Below, piece after piece: positions 1-10,803 of a DNA stretch of 64,000 bases. Under the pieces are notes generated by a model. That model was not told where the DNA came from, did no database searches, and was given only the letters and a program-made list of their open reading frames with translations. The DNA lies in NCBI GenBank assembly GCA_905221615.1, contig CAJNDT010005870.1:369501-433500 (forward strand). The letters run 5' to 3'. The translations under genes were made by a program, and so were the position numbers. This DNA comes from Symbiodinium sp. CCMP2592 (lineage: Eukaryota; Sar; Dinophyceae; Suessiales; Symbiodiniaceae). Numbering within the stretch: position 1 is the first letter of the stretch; each line of letters starts with the position of its first letter.

Positions 1-233
1 TCCAGAACATATACAGGTGTATGCCCTCAAACCCTAAACACTCGAGGGGGATGAAAGGTGTTGGAATTGCTGACTCAGTGTTTGAATTATTGTATTTGTC
101 AGATCATTCCTCTAACTTCAGTCTCACTCAACAGACCCCGAACCACATGCCTCGCCTGGATTGTCCGAGTGTGAGCGGTGTCAGCATCATTTGCACCGCT
201 GAAGTTCCATGTGCAGCATGGCATGGTCCTGCC

Positions 234-460
234 ATGACGATTTGCGTGTCCGAGGTTCTGCTCAGTGGCGAACAGCAGGACGTCGAGGTCCCGAGCCGGA
301 TGATTCCAGCCAGTGTTGATGCAGCATGCTTGCCATCTTCCGGGATGTCCCTTTTGCTACGCAGGCAGTCAGGCGGGAGAGCTGAGCTACTGACGTGTGG
401 TGTTGGTCGCAAGCCGCGCGCATCAAGCCTCTTCGTAGACAGATTTTCATCACCTCCGCA
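234..460 (+). pseudogene. Relic of ubiquitin-like N-terminal exon (duplication unit 1)
   Basis: The ATG at 234 opens a peptide beginning MTICVSEVLLSGEQQDVEV, which matches MTIRVSVGLLSGEQRDVEV at 3168. Both have the look of a ubiquitin-like beta-hairpin start (short strand, LLSG turn, second strand), a common opening of dinoflagellate WG-repeat proteins. Here similarity fades after about 25 residues and no clear WG exon follows directly, so I read it as the decayed first exon of unit 1. The assignment rests on the match to the second copy and on a general resemblance to the ubiquitin fold, not on a profile search. Confidence 0.45.
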
Positions 461-496
461 AAATCCATTAGCATGATGCATGTCACAGGCTCGCAG

Positions 497-1387
497 ATGC
501 ATTTTGCAAGGCTTGCCTGCTACGCCTTAGTCAGGTTTGGATTGCCGGTTGGGGCTGTACGACCTGCATTGGAAGCGACACTTGCAGGTCAAGAAGCAGC
601 TCTCAGAGACGATGTATGTTGCTGTAAGGCGACGGTGAATGGGAGTGCGATCTAGCCTTATCATTGCCAAATGTTCAAGCAAATTCGACCCGACCGACCT
701 TTCTGGTTCCATCGGGGGGCGTGCTGCTGGACAAGCGGATTCTTCTGCACGCGTACCTTAGGTGAACTTACCGTCGGGCACGACAACAGTGGCGACAGAG
801 TTTCAGCGGACTTTTGCCCAACAGCTGAATCTCCGAAGGGCATGGTGAATCCCGTGGACCCGAAATGGATGTTGTCACAACAAGGCTCGCCACGATGCTG
901 GTCGGTAACGTGGTCGGATTCGCCGTCGGAGCAGGGGCCGCACAGGGCCCCCGCGGTGCCGTTTCGAAGATGGTGGATGACACGACCGGCTGCATGAAAG
1001 GAGGGGAGGCCGCAGCGGGAGGGGTCTTCTGGGACCTTAATGCCGACCTCAACTTGGGCAAGAGCTTAAAAAAAAGTCAGGGGCGGAGTCACAGGGACCG
1101 GGGTGAAGTTCGGCGGCACTGGCCTGGAAAGGGCGAAGCTGGTGCGTGAGTACAACAACGGGAAGATCAAGTTGGACTGGATGCATGTTGAGTATGACGA
1201 GACAGGCAACTCCTACTACATGATCCAAGATCCCAAGACCTACCAGCCACCACAGGACGGTGGAAGATGTGTCCAGCTTAAGGAGCGCTTTGGGAACGTG
1301 TGCGTCATACCAGATGCGGACGGACGTGGCTTCCATATGAAAGCAGTGGTGAATCTCGCAGAAGAAGTCCCGTCGCGACCATGCTGA
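497..1387 (+). pseudogene. Decayed copy A of the cysteine-rich gene
   Basis: Homologous along its whole length to the intact gene at 4346-5269. It starts with MHFARLACYALVRFGLPVG, keeps DDVCCCK, then loses the frame near 640 after a stop. It resumes as MFKQIRPDRPFWFHRGACCW from 671, shifts again near 862, and shifts a third time around an A8 run near 1069. The last block, from 1103, keeps GGTGLERA, YNNGKIKLDWMHVEYDETG and QDPKTYQP. Three frame changes and an internal stop make a functional product unlikely. Much of the peptide is still recognisable, so the break is fairly recent. Confidence 0.8.
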
Positions 1388-2030
1388 GAGGGTCCAAGCC
1401 AGAGTCTACTGTATGCAAAACACGGTTGCTGGGCTCCTTCGGGTGGTTTCTCTGCTTTTGGAGGACTGAACAAACCGAGGAGCCGAGTTCGCTTGAGAAA
1501 GAAAGACTGATGTACCAGTGCAGCATTGCAGTACGTTTGGTGGGAGCGTTTCTGGCTACTGCTTTCGCAAAAGTGGTGTGCGTCGGGGGGAATCTGCCAG
1601 GTGACAGCTGCTTCGTGAAAGGAGCCCTTGCCTCAGCGCGGCTATGCTTTGCTCGGATTGGTTTGTTGTACTATGCTCAGTTCGAGGTTCCGACCATCTG
1701 TAGTCCAGATAAAAAGCAAGTTAGAGCAAGGGAATGAGGACACCAGAATGTATTTGCACCCGGCATGTGGGGAACCCATCCAGTTGCCACAATTTTCGCG
1801 AAAGCTCTTCGGATTTCCTCAGCCTTGGCGTGCAAAAACGAACAGAGAAATGCCGCCCAAGTTTGAGATGAGTCTCGACTGAGGATTTCTTAAAACCCAG
1901 GACCTAGGACCTTCATCCGAAGCACCTTTCCATCGATTGCGTACCTGAGGGGCCTCCCATACACGTTCCTGTCTACTTACAATGGCTGCCCACGCGGAAT
2001 GTATTGCCACTGTTCGTACATCTTTCCCCG
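1388..2030 (+). other. 3' flank of cysteine-rich copy A; no gene
   Basis: No coding region supported. The first about 150 bases match the sequence after copy D (near 42970-43110), including an AAACCGAGGAG core and a CAGTGCAGCATTGCAG stretch, so the duplicated unit extends past the stop codon. Later parts resemble 5460-5740, the equivalent flank of the intact copy. Confidence 0.5.
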
Positions 2031-2330
2031 CGAATGGCTCTCAGACAAGGTATGCCTTCGCAGTGTCATCATCCACAGACCGGCCGTGACTCGAACTGTG
2101 CGTGGACAGCTGATCGGGGGCGGCCTGATTGAATTTATATGATGTATATCATGTGTTTACTACAGGCACCATTGCGATGGGCCGATGACGATTATCCCCA
2201 TGCTGAGAAGTACAGAACCACTTCAGAGATTTGCGAAAACTTACACGCCTTCAGGGTAGCGGATTTGCGCCCCTGTCCCCCTTTCGCCTTACAACCCAGG
2301 AAAGTGCTGCACTGCAGCATGGATCCAACA
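2031..2330 (+). pseudogene. Degenerate WG-repeat exons of duplication unit 1
   Basis: Bases 2035-2130 match 5745-5870, the exon coding HAFAAVRNDGTVITWGHPQM. The stretch around the WG motif is deleted here, so only the start (YAFAV) and the tail with the CAGCTGATCGGGG block survive. Bases 2215-2320 match 5945-6060, the exon coding QICANSHAFAALRNDG, and read QICENLHAF before losing the repeat core. Neither can supply a complete RCC1-like blade. They are the counterpart of the better kept exons in unit 2. Confidence 0.6.
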
Positions 2331-2385
2331 GTGTGTGCTGCCTTCCAGAGTCCAGAGCGCTTTGTCACCCGTTGATTGTCTGCGC

Positions 2386-2409
2386 GCACACACACGCTGT
2401 GTGTGTGTG

Positions 2410-2442
<33 letters not shown>
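2386..2442. repeat. (CA)n/(TG)n microsatellite
   Basis: A short CA run is followed at once by a long TG run, so the two halves could pair as a hairpin. One TTTG interruption lies in the TG run. Non-coding. Confidence 0.9.
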
Positions 2443-3167
2443 AGCAGCAGCATTAGCTTTAGGAGGCCTGAGTTTCCGACATCACATGAGATGCCAACTA
2501 TTAGCCGCAACTCTTGGCGTGTGCCCGCTCTCGTGTGCAGCGATCTGTGCTGATTTCATGTTACATTAACCCCTTACCGTCAAAACGAGGACGGAGGACA
2601 GATTCTTGAGCGATCAAGAGCACCCCAAGACACGAAACACCGCTCCAAGTGGGTCCATGTCGCACTTCCCCAGAGAGTGCTGATGAGTGGCGTATGTGAT
2701 CCTTCACGCACCCCTCAGCACTGAGGGGATGTCTGCTGCCCAGGCTTTCTTCGCTGTCACGCTTGCTTCTAAACAAGCAGAAACATCGAAAGCGACGCCT
2801 TGCCAGCTGTTTCAGTCGTTGGCCAGAAGATCACCGACACTACAAGCCGCTTGTGCCATCAGGAGCTGGAGCGGCATAGAGCATCGAGGCACCACTTCGT
2901 TTTTGGGACGCCGCTGACTGGCCCGAGCTTGTACCGCCGGATATGCCACACAGACAGCTGCATGTAGGACCGCTCACGGAACAGTGCATCGGTATATATC
3001 GAGCGAACCTTGCAGGTCAGCCCCTGAGTTCGAAGAGCAGCATGACATGGTAGGATCAAAAAGGTTGAAGGACTCCGAGCCCTCTCGGTGAAGGATCGGT
3101 TGTTGCAGGCGCAGGTTTAGGCTTTGCATAGCAACGTGTCTTGATAGAGCCCTGCCCTAGCGCCGCC
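2443..3167. other. No supported gene
   Basis: Only short overlapping ORFs with no recognisable domain. It separates the two duplicated units; 3060-3167 leads into the unit 2 ubiquitin-like exon. Confidence 0.5.
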
Positions 3168-6100
3168 ATGACAATTCGGGTATCCGTGGGTTTGCTGAGT
3201 GGCGAGCAGCGGGACGTCGAGGTTCGGAGCAGCGGCTGTCGGTCGCGTTGTGTTCCCGCACTCGCCACCTTCCGTATCCCCGGCAGGTTGATCCACAGGA
3301 TGCGGTTTGGGTCCTGCAGCTTCAAGCAGGGGCAGCTCTGGGAGCACGCCTGCAGGCGGGGGAGGGGGCCCGAAGTTTCAATTGCGCGAAGGTGAAGGCA
3401 TAAGGCTCTTGGAGAGCTTGCTTGTGGCTGTGGTTTCGCCACACTACACGCTGGACATTGCAGGGCTTGGTGACTCCGGAGGGCAAGGTTCTTGCGCCGC
3501 ACAGCAAAGTGCAAGAGCTGCCTGCCCAGCATACATGAGCAGAGTCTACTGATACTGTGTCTGTGTGCAAAGGCGAGGCGTACGCCTGATGGAACGCGAC
3601 TGAGAGTAATTCCTCTGAGCAGTCAGGTCCCTGCGGGATGGTGATGCTGTGGCTTCGGCAGCAAGTGGTTTCTGAACCGCTTTGGCTCTGCTCTACTCAT
3701 GCCACAAATCAGGTGACCATGCTGCTGAGCCGTGTCCCGCGGCTTCATGCTGGCTGCGCTGCCTTTGCTGTGGTTTCCGAACATGGAGAAGCACTGGCCT
3801 GGGGCCACCCCCAGCGAGGGGGCGACTGCAGCATGGCTCGTCAGAATTCTTCAGACCTGCTAGCGAGTCACAGTGTCATGGCATGCTAACCTAATCGGCG
3901 GAACGGCAAGTTCGATTACCCGGAAGACGTTCGAAGGCTCGGCTGTCCAGGACGATCTCGTAGGCATCCTGCAGCTCAGCACGCACTCTTTCGCGCACTT
4001 GGTCTGCAAGCGCAAGAGCTCCGTTTGTACAGTGCTTTGTTAGTTGTTCAGTGTTATGTGTGGCTTTGAGCTGATGTTAGGTTCGCAGCTCTTCGAAGAG
4101 ACGGCTCTGTCGTCACTTGGGGCAATGCCGGCAGGGGAGGCGAAGAAGTGCAGCGTTTGCTGTGCAGTTCGGGCAGTGGAAGCCAGCCATGAAAGTGCTT
4201 TCAGTTTAGAACAGTATTACCACGTCAGCATGTTGTCGTGCGGCCGGCCTGCACCGGAAGCCACGAGCATCAAGCCTCTCGTTAGTCTAGACATCCATCG
4301 TCACTGTCTGTGCAATCCATAAGCAGCTGCCGTCTCGGTGAACTGATGCACGTTGCAAGGCTTGCTGGCTACACCATATTCGTGTTTGGAGTTCCCGTGG
4401 CGGGTGTGCGACCTGCTCTGGATTCGGCCGTCGCAGACGAAGAAGCCCTCGGTGACCCTGTGTGCTGCTGCAAATCGCAAGTGGAGAAGGGTTCCATTGA
4501 CACTACGCTCATTCCGATAGAGTGGCATCATTGCGATGCCTTCAAGCAGATCCGACCTGATCGTCCTTTCTGGTTTCACGAGGGGATGTGCTGCTGGACA
4601 AGCAAATACTTTTGCACAGGCACTATAGGCGAACTGCTTGTCGGGCACGACAACAGTGGTGACAGGGCATCTGCCGACAAGTGCCCAGCTTCGTCTCCTG
4701 ACGGTACAGTGCGTCCTCCTGACCCTACGATGGCCTACAATCGCAACGTGGAGTACCTCGAGACAAAAATCGCAACGATGCTGGTCAGCAACGTAGTTGG
4801 ATTCGCCTCGGGATCGGCAGGATCTGCGCACTCATCAGCAAAGGGCTCGGCCGGAGCCATCGTTGTGAAGACTGCCAAGGACATAAGCAGCGGCCACAAA
4901 TCCGGAGAGGCAGCCTTGGGAGGGCTCTTTGAGGATCTCAGAGGCGACCTCGCCGTGGGCCAGAGCTCCAGAATCACGGGTGTAACAGGCACAGACGTAC
5001 ACTTCGGTGGCACCGGCCTCGAAAGGGCGGCGACGGTTTGGAAGTACAACAACGGGAAGATCTCGTCGGATTGGATGCATGTTGAGTATGACGAGACAGG
5101 CAACTCCTTCTACGTGATCCAGGATCCCGAAACATACCAGCCAAAACAGGAAAACGGATGCCACCGGCTGAAGCAGGGCCTTGGGCACGTATGCATCGTA
5201 CCGGACAGTGACAGACGCGGCTTCCACATGAAAGCAGAAGTGGATCTTACGAAAGAAGTCCCGTCCTAGCCCTGCTGACGGGGCCTATACGACGGCCTGC
5301 TGTATGCGCAACGCATGCCTGCTGTCCTTCTCCAGGTAGGTTCTCTGCCGGAGGGCTGGACGGAGTGCTGGCAGGAGCAACAAAAAGCGGCATTGCAGCG
5401 CTGCCTTACCTGTGAAAGCGGTCCTTGCTGTTGCTTTACTTTTGCTTTATTGCTTTGCGTGCCAGGCGACAGCAGCTTCGTGAAGGGAGACCTTCACAGT
5501 GTTGAATACCTTGCTGCTTCAGCGAAGCTCTTCTTGGTCTGGTTTAGCCTGCCACGATCCTCCCCGAACAAATCTACCCCGGCACGCCAGTTGGACAAAG
5601 GAAGTATCGCCTGCCCATTCATTGTTGCACAGCTTACAAGAAAAGTCGAAATGGTTTTCGTTACGAGGACTTCGGATGGAATTTCGTTTGCTGGTTTGAG
5701 GCCTTGATTCGAAGCATCTGTTTTTTTGAGTCTTTCCATGAATGGCTCCCCAAGAAGGCACGCCTTCGCTGCCGTGCGGAACGACGGTACAGTCATCACC
5801 TGGGGTCATCCACAGATGGGTGGTGACTCGAGTGCGGTGCGAGAACAGCTGATTGGGGCGGCTTGACTTTACTCCTTCCTACGTAGCTTTCATTGCCTGC
5901 CGGACTAGCGTTAGACCGATAGAGATCTCCCTGCCGAGAAGCGTAGTTTCAGGTCAAACAGATTTGCGCCAACTCGCACGCCTTCGCAGCCCTTCGGAAT
6001 GACGGGTTCGCACCCCAGGCCCTCGTGCAACCCAGGAAAGTGCAACGCGTCTCGCAGCTCTCGCGCCGTATCGACCGCCATTTAGGAAAACTTCACCCGT

Positions 6101-8323
6101 GCCAATTTCTTGCAGTTTGAGAGCCCAGGCGTGTGATTACATGGGGCCACCCTGAGCATGGTGGTGACAGCATGGCAAGACAGAGCGAGCTGGAGCTCTT
6201 TTGCTGCATGGTGCAGTCAACTTCTCGGGGGAAATTTCTACCGAGAAGCCAGATAAAGCCTGACAAAGTTGACTCTTTCTGTACTTGCACCCCGCAAGAA
6301 TTGCGAAAGAATGAGACTATGAGGATGATCGACAGCGAGGGGGTAGGACGGGCAGCATCACCAAGTAGCCAAAGTGGCCTTTGAACATCGAATCCCGTCA
6401 TCAATCGCAGGCTTAGTTCATGCGGGTCGACGGTGGACTTGCAGTGCTCATTGGGACCTAATCGGTATTTTCAGTATTCTGCCCGGTTCGCAAGTTTGAT
6501 GTAAGAGATGGAAGCATCCACGAGAACCGTTATAAGGCGCAATGTGGTGACGCGTTTGCACGCCAACCAGTTTGCCTTTGCAGCGGAGACGGTGGAGGGG
6601 CATCTCCTCGCTTGGGGCTGCCCAGATCGAGGCGGCGACGTAAGCTCCGTTGCAGCTTCTATGGAAGGGCTGCTTCCGGCTCAGGCCGGGCCATGCACCT
6701 TGCTTTAGATGCTCTGTACTTGTAGGATCATGGGACTTAGTAAGTATGGTTATTACAAGTTATAAGTACCTTAATTGGGGTTATCAGTTACCCGAAAAAA
6801 AGCCGTAGTTAGTCAGTCCCATGATCCTTCAAGCAGCCCACGGCGCATCCTCTGTTTGGAGGATGTCTCCTCCAATGCAAGCGCCTTTGCAGCACGGCTC
6901 CGCGATGGCAGCGTCGTGACCTGGGGAGATCCGGCCTTTGGAGGCTCAGTGCTTTATGCTCCCGTCCGAGGGGGCCGAGCGAGTAGAGCAGAGTCGTGCT
7001 GGAAGTTGAGAGGGGGATGCCGGAGGCGACAGCTCCTCAGTTCGGAAATCTCTGTCTTCTGCAGCTCAGCTTTGCATTATGCTCCCCCTCACATGGCTCA
7101 AGAGCGCCATGTCCATGAGCTCATTTTCAGCGGCATGCTCCTTTTGGCGCCAGTGAGGTCAAGAAAGTGTACAGTTCGCGCCGCGCCCTTGCATTCGCAG
7201 CGATCACAGATGACGGATCCGTGGCTTTGCAGGCATTACTGTGGTTTACATTGTTGAGTATCTCGGACAATCTCGGACAGGAGTGTTCATGTGTCCGTGC
7301 TTCGTTCACCACGTGCTAGTCTTTCACAGTAGGAAAGTTCATGCATGCTTCTGCTGCATGTCACCCTGCTGCTGTTTCCAAGAAGGTTGTCACCTGGGGC
7401 CACCCAGACATGGGTGGCAACAGTGCGGATGTACAGCACCAGCTGATCGATGTGGTGACCATCGAAGTGTACTCCTTTGCATGGGCAGCTCTCCGCACCT
7501 GCGCCCGCACGGAGCTCCAGCATGCGAAGCCTGCCACAAAGTTTGAGCATCTTGTCAGCTGAGGCAGGGATGGCCGGGTGGTGACGTGGGGAGAGTCGCA
7601 AAAAGGTGGAGACAGCAGCATGGTGCAAGAACAGCTGAGAGATGTCGAGCAGGCCCGTGTCTGGAAAGCTTGGCGAACGTGTTCAAATATGGAAGGATTA
7701 CAAACGTTTGGATGTGGCAGGATTTAGAAATGGGCCTGGGAGGGGAGTTTTGCGGACATGTCAGAAGGCCATTGTCGGGGACAAGCTTTTGCAGAAGCAG
7801 GCAGCTGTGTCCCCACAAGCAGGTGTGTGCCAATGCCTACGCATTCGCAGCAGTTCGAACCTGGGCCAAAGCAGACGGCTGATTGCTTTGAATTGAAGCA
7901 GAAGAGCGATATCCGCCGTAGGATCACAGAAACTAATGCGACCGACTGACCGACTTAGGACGGGATGGTACCGTGGTAACGTGGGGCCAAGCTTTGCGTG
8001 GCGGTGGCTTGACTTGGGATGCGAAAGGTGGATGCCACAACTGTCGGTTACCAGCCGGCAGCCCGCCCGCAGCCCGAGGTGACAGCAGCTACGTGCAGCA
8101 TCAGCTCATCAACGTGGAGCCCGGGGCGTGATAGCGCGTACACTTCGTCAGACGAGCTGTCTTGTCAGGGGCTTCGAAGTGCTTGGCAGGAGTTTATCTA
8201 TGCTACCGCTGCAGCTTTCGCGGCAGCGAGAACGGATGGCACAGTTGTGACTTGGGGCGACCCTTCGCGTGGTGGGGATGGCTGCCCTGTCCAACTTAGA
8301 GCGGGGCCAAGCAGCCAAATGTG
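3168..8323 (+). CDS. Ubiquitin-like plus WG-repeat (RCC1/HERC2-like) protein, many exons
   Basis: Span of a split gene, not one ORF. The first exon starts at the ATG at 3168 (MTIRVSVGLLSGEQRDVEV, ubiquitin-like). WG-type RCC1-like repeats follow: AAFAVVSEHGEALAWGHPQ (3738-3850), DGSVVTWGNAGRGGEEVQ (4100-4155), HAFAAVRNDGTVITWGHPQM (5758-5865), a repeat split over 5958-6007 and 6129-6200 whose halves join in phase as NDGRVITWGHPEHGGDS, then further ones at 6560-6650, 6870-6960, 7175-7230 plus 7382-7460, 7470-7500 plus 7565-7655, 7830-7875 plus 7957-8110, and 8205-8290 (TDGTVVTWGDPSRGGD). Each repeat is an AFAA(L/V)R strand followed by DGxVVTWGxPxxGGDSSxVQ, as in RCC1-like propellers used as protein-binding scaffolds. 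Exon edges are approximate and intactness is unproven. Another gene lies between two of the exons. Confidence 0.65.
4346..5269 (+). CDS. Cysteine-rich protein of unknown function, 307 residues (intact copy B)
   Basis: Single open frame. I chose the ATG at 4346 because the peptide MHVARLAGYTIFVFGVPVAG starts at the same place in decayed copy A (MHFARLA) and upstream in-frame codons are not conserved. Visible features: ten cysteines, including CCC at 40-42, C63, CCW at 82-84, C90 and C113; a block FKQIRPDRPFWFHEG (66-80); a Gly/Ala/Ser-rich segment at 149-171 that could form a membrane or glycine-zipper helix; and a C-terminal block with YNNGKISSDWMHVEYDETG (234-252) and IQDPETYQP (258-266). 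No signal peptide is obvious. I do not recognise the family. Three damaged relatives lie in this window (497, 32225, 42480). It sits between exons of the Ubl/WG gene on the same strand. The long open frame with conserved blocks supports a real gene; its function is unknown. Confidence 0.7.
   Translation: MHVARLAGYTIFVFGVPVAGVRPALDSAVADEEALGDPVCCCKSQVEKGSIDTTLIPIEWHHCDAFKQIRPDRPFWFHEGMCCWTSKYFCTGTIGELLVGHDNSGDRASADKCPASSPDGTVRPPDPTMAYNRNVEYLETKIATMLVSNVVGFASGSAGSAHSSAKGSAGAIVVKTAKDISSGHKSGEAALGGLFEDLRGDLAVGQSSRITGVTGTDVHFGGTGLERAATVWKYNNGKISSDWMHVEYDETGNSFYVIQDPETYQPKQENGCHRLKQGLGHVCIVPDSDRRGFHMKAEVDLTKEVPS
6719..6833. mobile_element. MITE-like inverted-repeat element, about 115 bp
   Basis: The left end CTTGTAGGATCATGGGACT is repeated inverted at the right end as AGTCCCATGATCCTTCAAG with one mismatch in 19. 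The interior is short and AT-rich with no coding capacity. It lies between two WG exons. The same right-end sequence closes a related element near 25540. Target-site duplication is not clear. Confidence 0.7.
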
Positions 8324-9055
8324 AGGCCCGCGAGCTCTAGCCGTAGTCTCAAGATTCTCCTTATCTAGGTTGCTCTTTCGCTTCCCAACTTGTACCGTTT
8401 GAAAGAGCAGGTGTACATAGCTGTGCTGCTTCATCCAGTATGTTGCGAGCGAAATTTGTGAAATGCAGCTGCTGTGAGCCTGCATGTTGGATCGCATGTG
8501 TGTTGAAGGTGCCCGGAGCGCAGCGAGCACAAACGAGAATGTGCGACAACCCACGCAATGCAAAACGTCGAACACCACAACGCGGCAGAAATAATTCGTA
8601 GACACAGATACCAGACCAGACCGAGTTCTAGACATACAAAGCACGGTCCTGGTCCAGTGTGAACCGTTTCAATTCCGACAAGTGAAGCCTGCAATGGCTT
8701 CAGAAAAGGACTATGACGAAGTGCCCGGGCTGCCTGCAAGTGCAGCAGGTTAAAATGCATCGACATCCACTTGCTCTCTCATGCCGTCTTAGGTGCAGCA
8801 AACTATCTTCACAGCGGGGGCAGGCAATGCTCTGCAGGCAGCTGTCGCATCCATAGTGACGCGGCTATGGTTATGCAGGCTGTGACAGCGGTGCTGCTTT
8901 CAACGCATGCAAACATCAACCAACAAATCGTTTCTGCCTCCAGTACGCCCAGTGAGGTGCGCCGGCCCCTCGACGAGGTTCCAAACTTTCTCGAAGATCC
9001 AGCTGGCTACGTGCCATGGCCGTACTGTTGCCATCTGTGTCTCTGCCATGTTGCG
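8324..9055. other. No supported gene
   Basis: Follows the last recognisable WG exon. Possible further exons of that gene could not be supported: no AFAA or WG motif was seen in any frame. Confidence 0.4.
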
Positions 9056-9199
9056 CGCATTATTTTTGTCGTCATTATTATGATTATTGCTACTACTACC
9101 ACTACTACTGCTACTACTGCTACTAATAATTACCACTAATACTACTGTACTGCGACAACTGCTGCTACTGCTCTGCTCCTCCTCCTCCTCCTCCTACTC

Positions 9200-9255
<56 letters not shown>
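9056..9255. repeat. Trinucleotide-rich tract, ATT/ACT grading into pure (CTA)n
   Basis: Starts as imperfect ATT/ACT/GCT triplets and becomes an almost perfect CTA run at about 9190-9255. Low-complexity peptides in all frames; not treated as coding. Confidence 0.9.
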
Positions 9256-9256
<1 letters not shown>

Positions 9257-9317
9257 GGCCGTCCCCCCCTGGTGCGACGCCGGTCGCTGAGTTCGTGGAT
9301 GTACAACATGTTCATGG

Positions 9318-9780
9318 ATGCTCTCCAAACCCAAATGCGCTAGACCATGGACGTCGTTAGGTTTTGGACATGGATGCTTTCCAAACCAAAATGCGCTAGA
9401 CCATGGACTTAGGTTTTGGACATGGATGCTCTCCAAACCCAAATGCGCTAGACCATGGACGTCATTAGGTTTTGGACATGGATGCTCTCCAAACCCAAAT
9501 GCGCTAGACCATGGACGTCATTAGGTTTTGGACATGGATGCTCTCCAAACCCAAATGCGCTAGACCATGGACGTCAATAGGTTTTGGACATGGATTCTCT
9601 CCAAACCAAAATGCGCTAGCCATGGACGTCATTAGGTTTTGGACATGGATGCTCTCCAAACCCAAGTGCGCTAGACCATGGACGTCATTAGGTTTTGGAC
9701 ATGGATGCTCTCCAAACCAAAATGCGCTAGACCATGGACGTCATTAGGTTTTGGACATGGATGCTCTCCAAACCAACGAT
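9318..9780. repeat. 56-bp tandem repeat, about eight to nine units
   Basis: Units start at 9318, 9374, 9426, 9482, 9538, 9594, 9649, 9705 and 9761 with the word ATGCTCTCCAAAC (ATGCTTTCC and ATTCTCTCC in two units). Spacing is 56 bases except for one 52-base and one 55-base unit. Each unit contains CGCTAGACCATGGACGTC. As 56 is not a multiple of three, the translated repeats rotate through frames, which argues against coding. It is bracketed by CTA tracts. Confidence 0.95.
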
Positions 9781-10092
9781 TTGAATGAAAATCATGATCA
9801 AAATGAGGCCCAAAAAACCTTGATTCTGATCGCTAGGTTTTGGGCACGAATATCGAGACACCCAAAAACAGTAAAACTCATGAAATTCGCAAAGACAAGT
9901 GCTGTAAATACCAGCATTTTCGGGTGCGAGATTGATGAACAATGTTAGAAAATATGGTAAAAATACACACGAAACCAGGAACAGTTGCCATTTTCGATAA
10001 CTGCGGAAAAAAAGTGCTGTAAAACACAGCATTTCCGACCACAGCAAGTCCCCAAGATAAGAGGTTTGGGCGTCGCACCGGGGGGGGCAACC
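9781..10092. other. No gene; AT-rich spacer
   Basis: Spacer between the 56-bp repeat and the next CTA tract. Contains two similar AGTGCTGTAAA words (9898 and 10013) and nothing else recognisable. Confidence 0.5.
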
Positions 10093-10159
<67 letters not shown>

Positions 10160-10164
10160 TACTT

Positions 10165-10228
<64 letters not shown>

Positions 10229-10229
10229 C
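10093..10229. repeat. (CTA)n microsatellite, about 137 bp
   Basis: Nearly pure CTA triplets with two TTC interruptions. Gives poly-Leu, poly-Tyr or poly-Thr on one strand and poly-Val or poly-Ser on the other; taken as non-coding. Confidence 0.95.
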
Positions 10230-10670
10230 AGCAAGGCAACGTACGCATTAGGGTCGTAGCATCCTGCTTTACCCCCTTTTTATCTCTTGTTCTAGGACCC
10301 CCTAGGCCGGGAGATTGATACATTGAGTACGATCACAACGCGAGTTGCCTGTAGTGAAACCTGTAGTGCACTTTCCTTGCCGAGAATTCCCGTGTTGTAG
10401 CTGCTGTTTCGCTTGTTGAAGTAGCTGAAAGTTGTGCGGCCGAAGGCCGATCTGTAGTGAGCCCTTGTGCGAAAACGGGGGAGCGAGAGGCTCCACCCCG
10501 GTAGTCCTGAGAAACAGTCCTCGTCATGTAATCTTTCTTTCTGGGTGGAGTTTTCTTAGTTGATCTGTTGCCGTAAAGGAGTTGGTGAGGACTGTTGATT
10601 GGGCCACAACGAAGTCGACACGTCACCTGCAGCGCGGAATCCGAGCGAGTCCGACAAGTGGGAGCCAAAA
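10230..10670. other. No supported gene
   Basis: Short ORFs on both strands without domains. Nothing recognised. Confidence 0.4.
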
Positions 10671-10691
10671 ACTACTCCTACTAATACCTAC

Positions 10692-10733
<42 letters not shown>

Positions 10734-10760
10734 ACTACTACTACTGCTACTACGACTACG

Positions 10761-10801
<41 letters not shown>
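10671..10801. repeat. (CTA)n/(CTG)n trinucleotide tract
   Basis: Mixed TAC, TGC and ACG triplets, ending in a pure CTA run. Third such tract within 1.8 kb. Confidence 0.9.
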
Positions 10802-10803
<2 letters not shown>

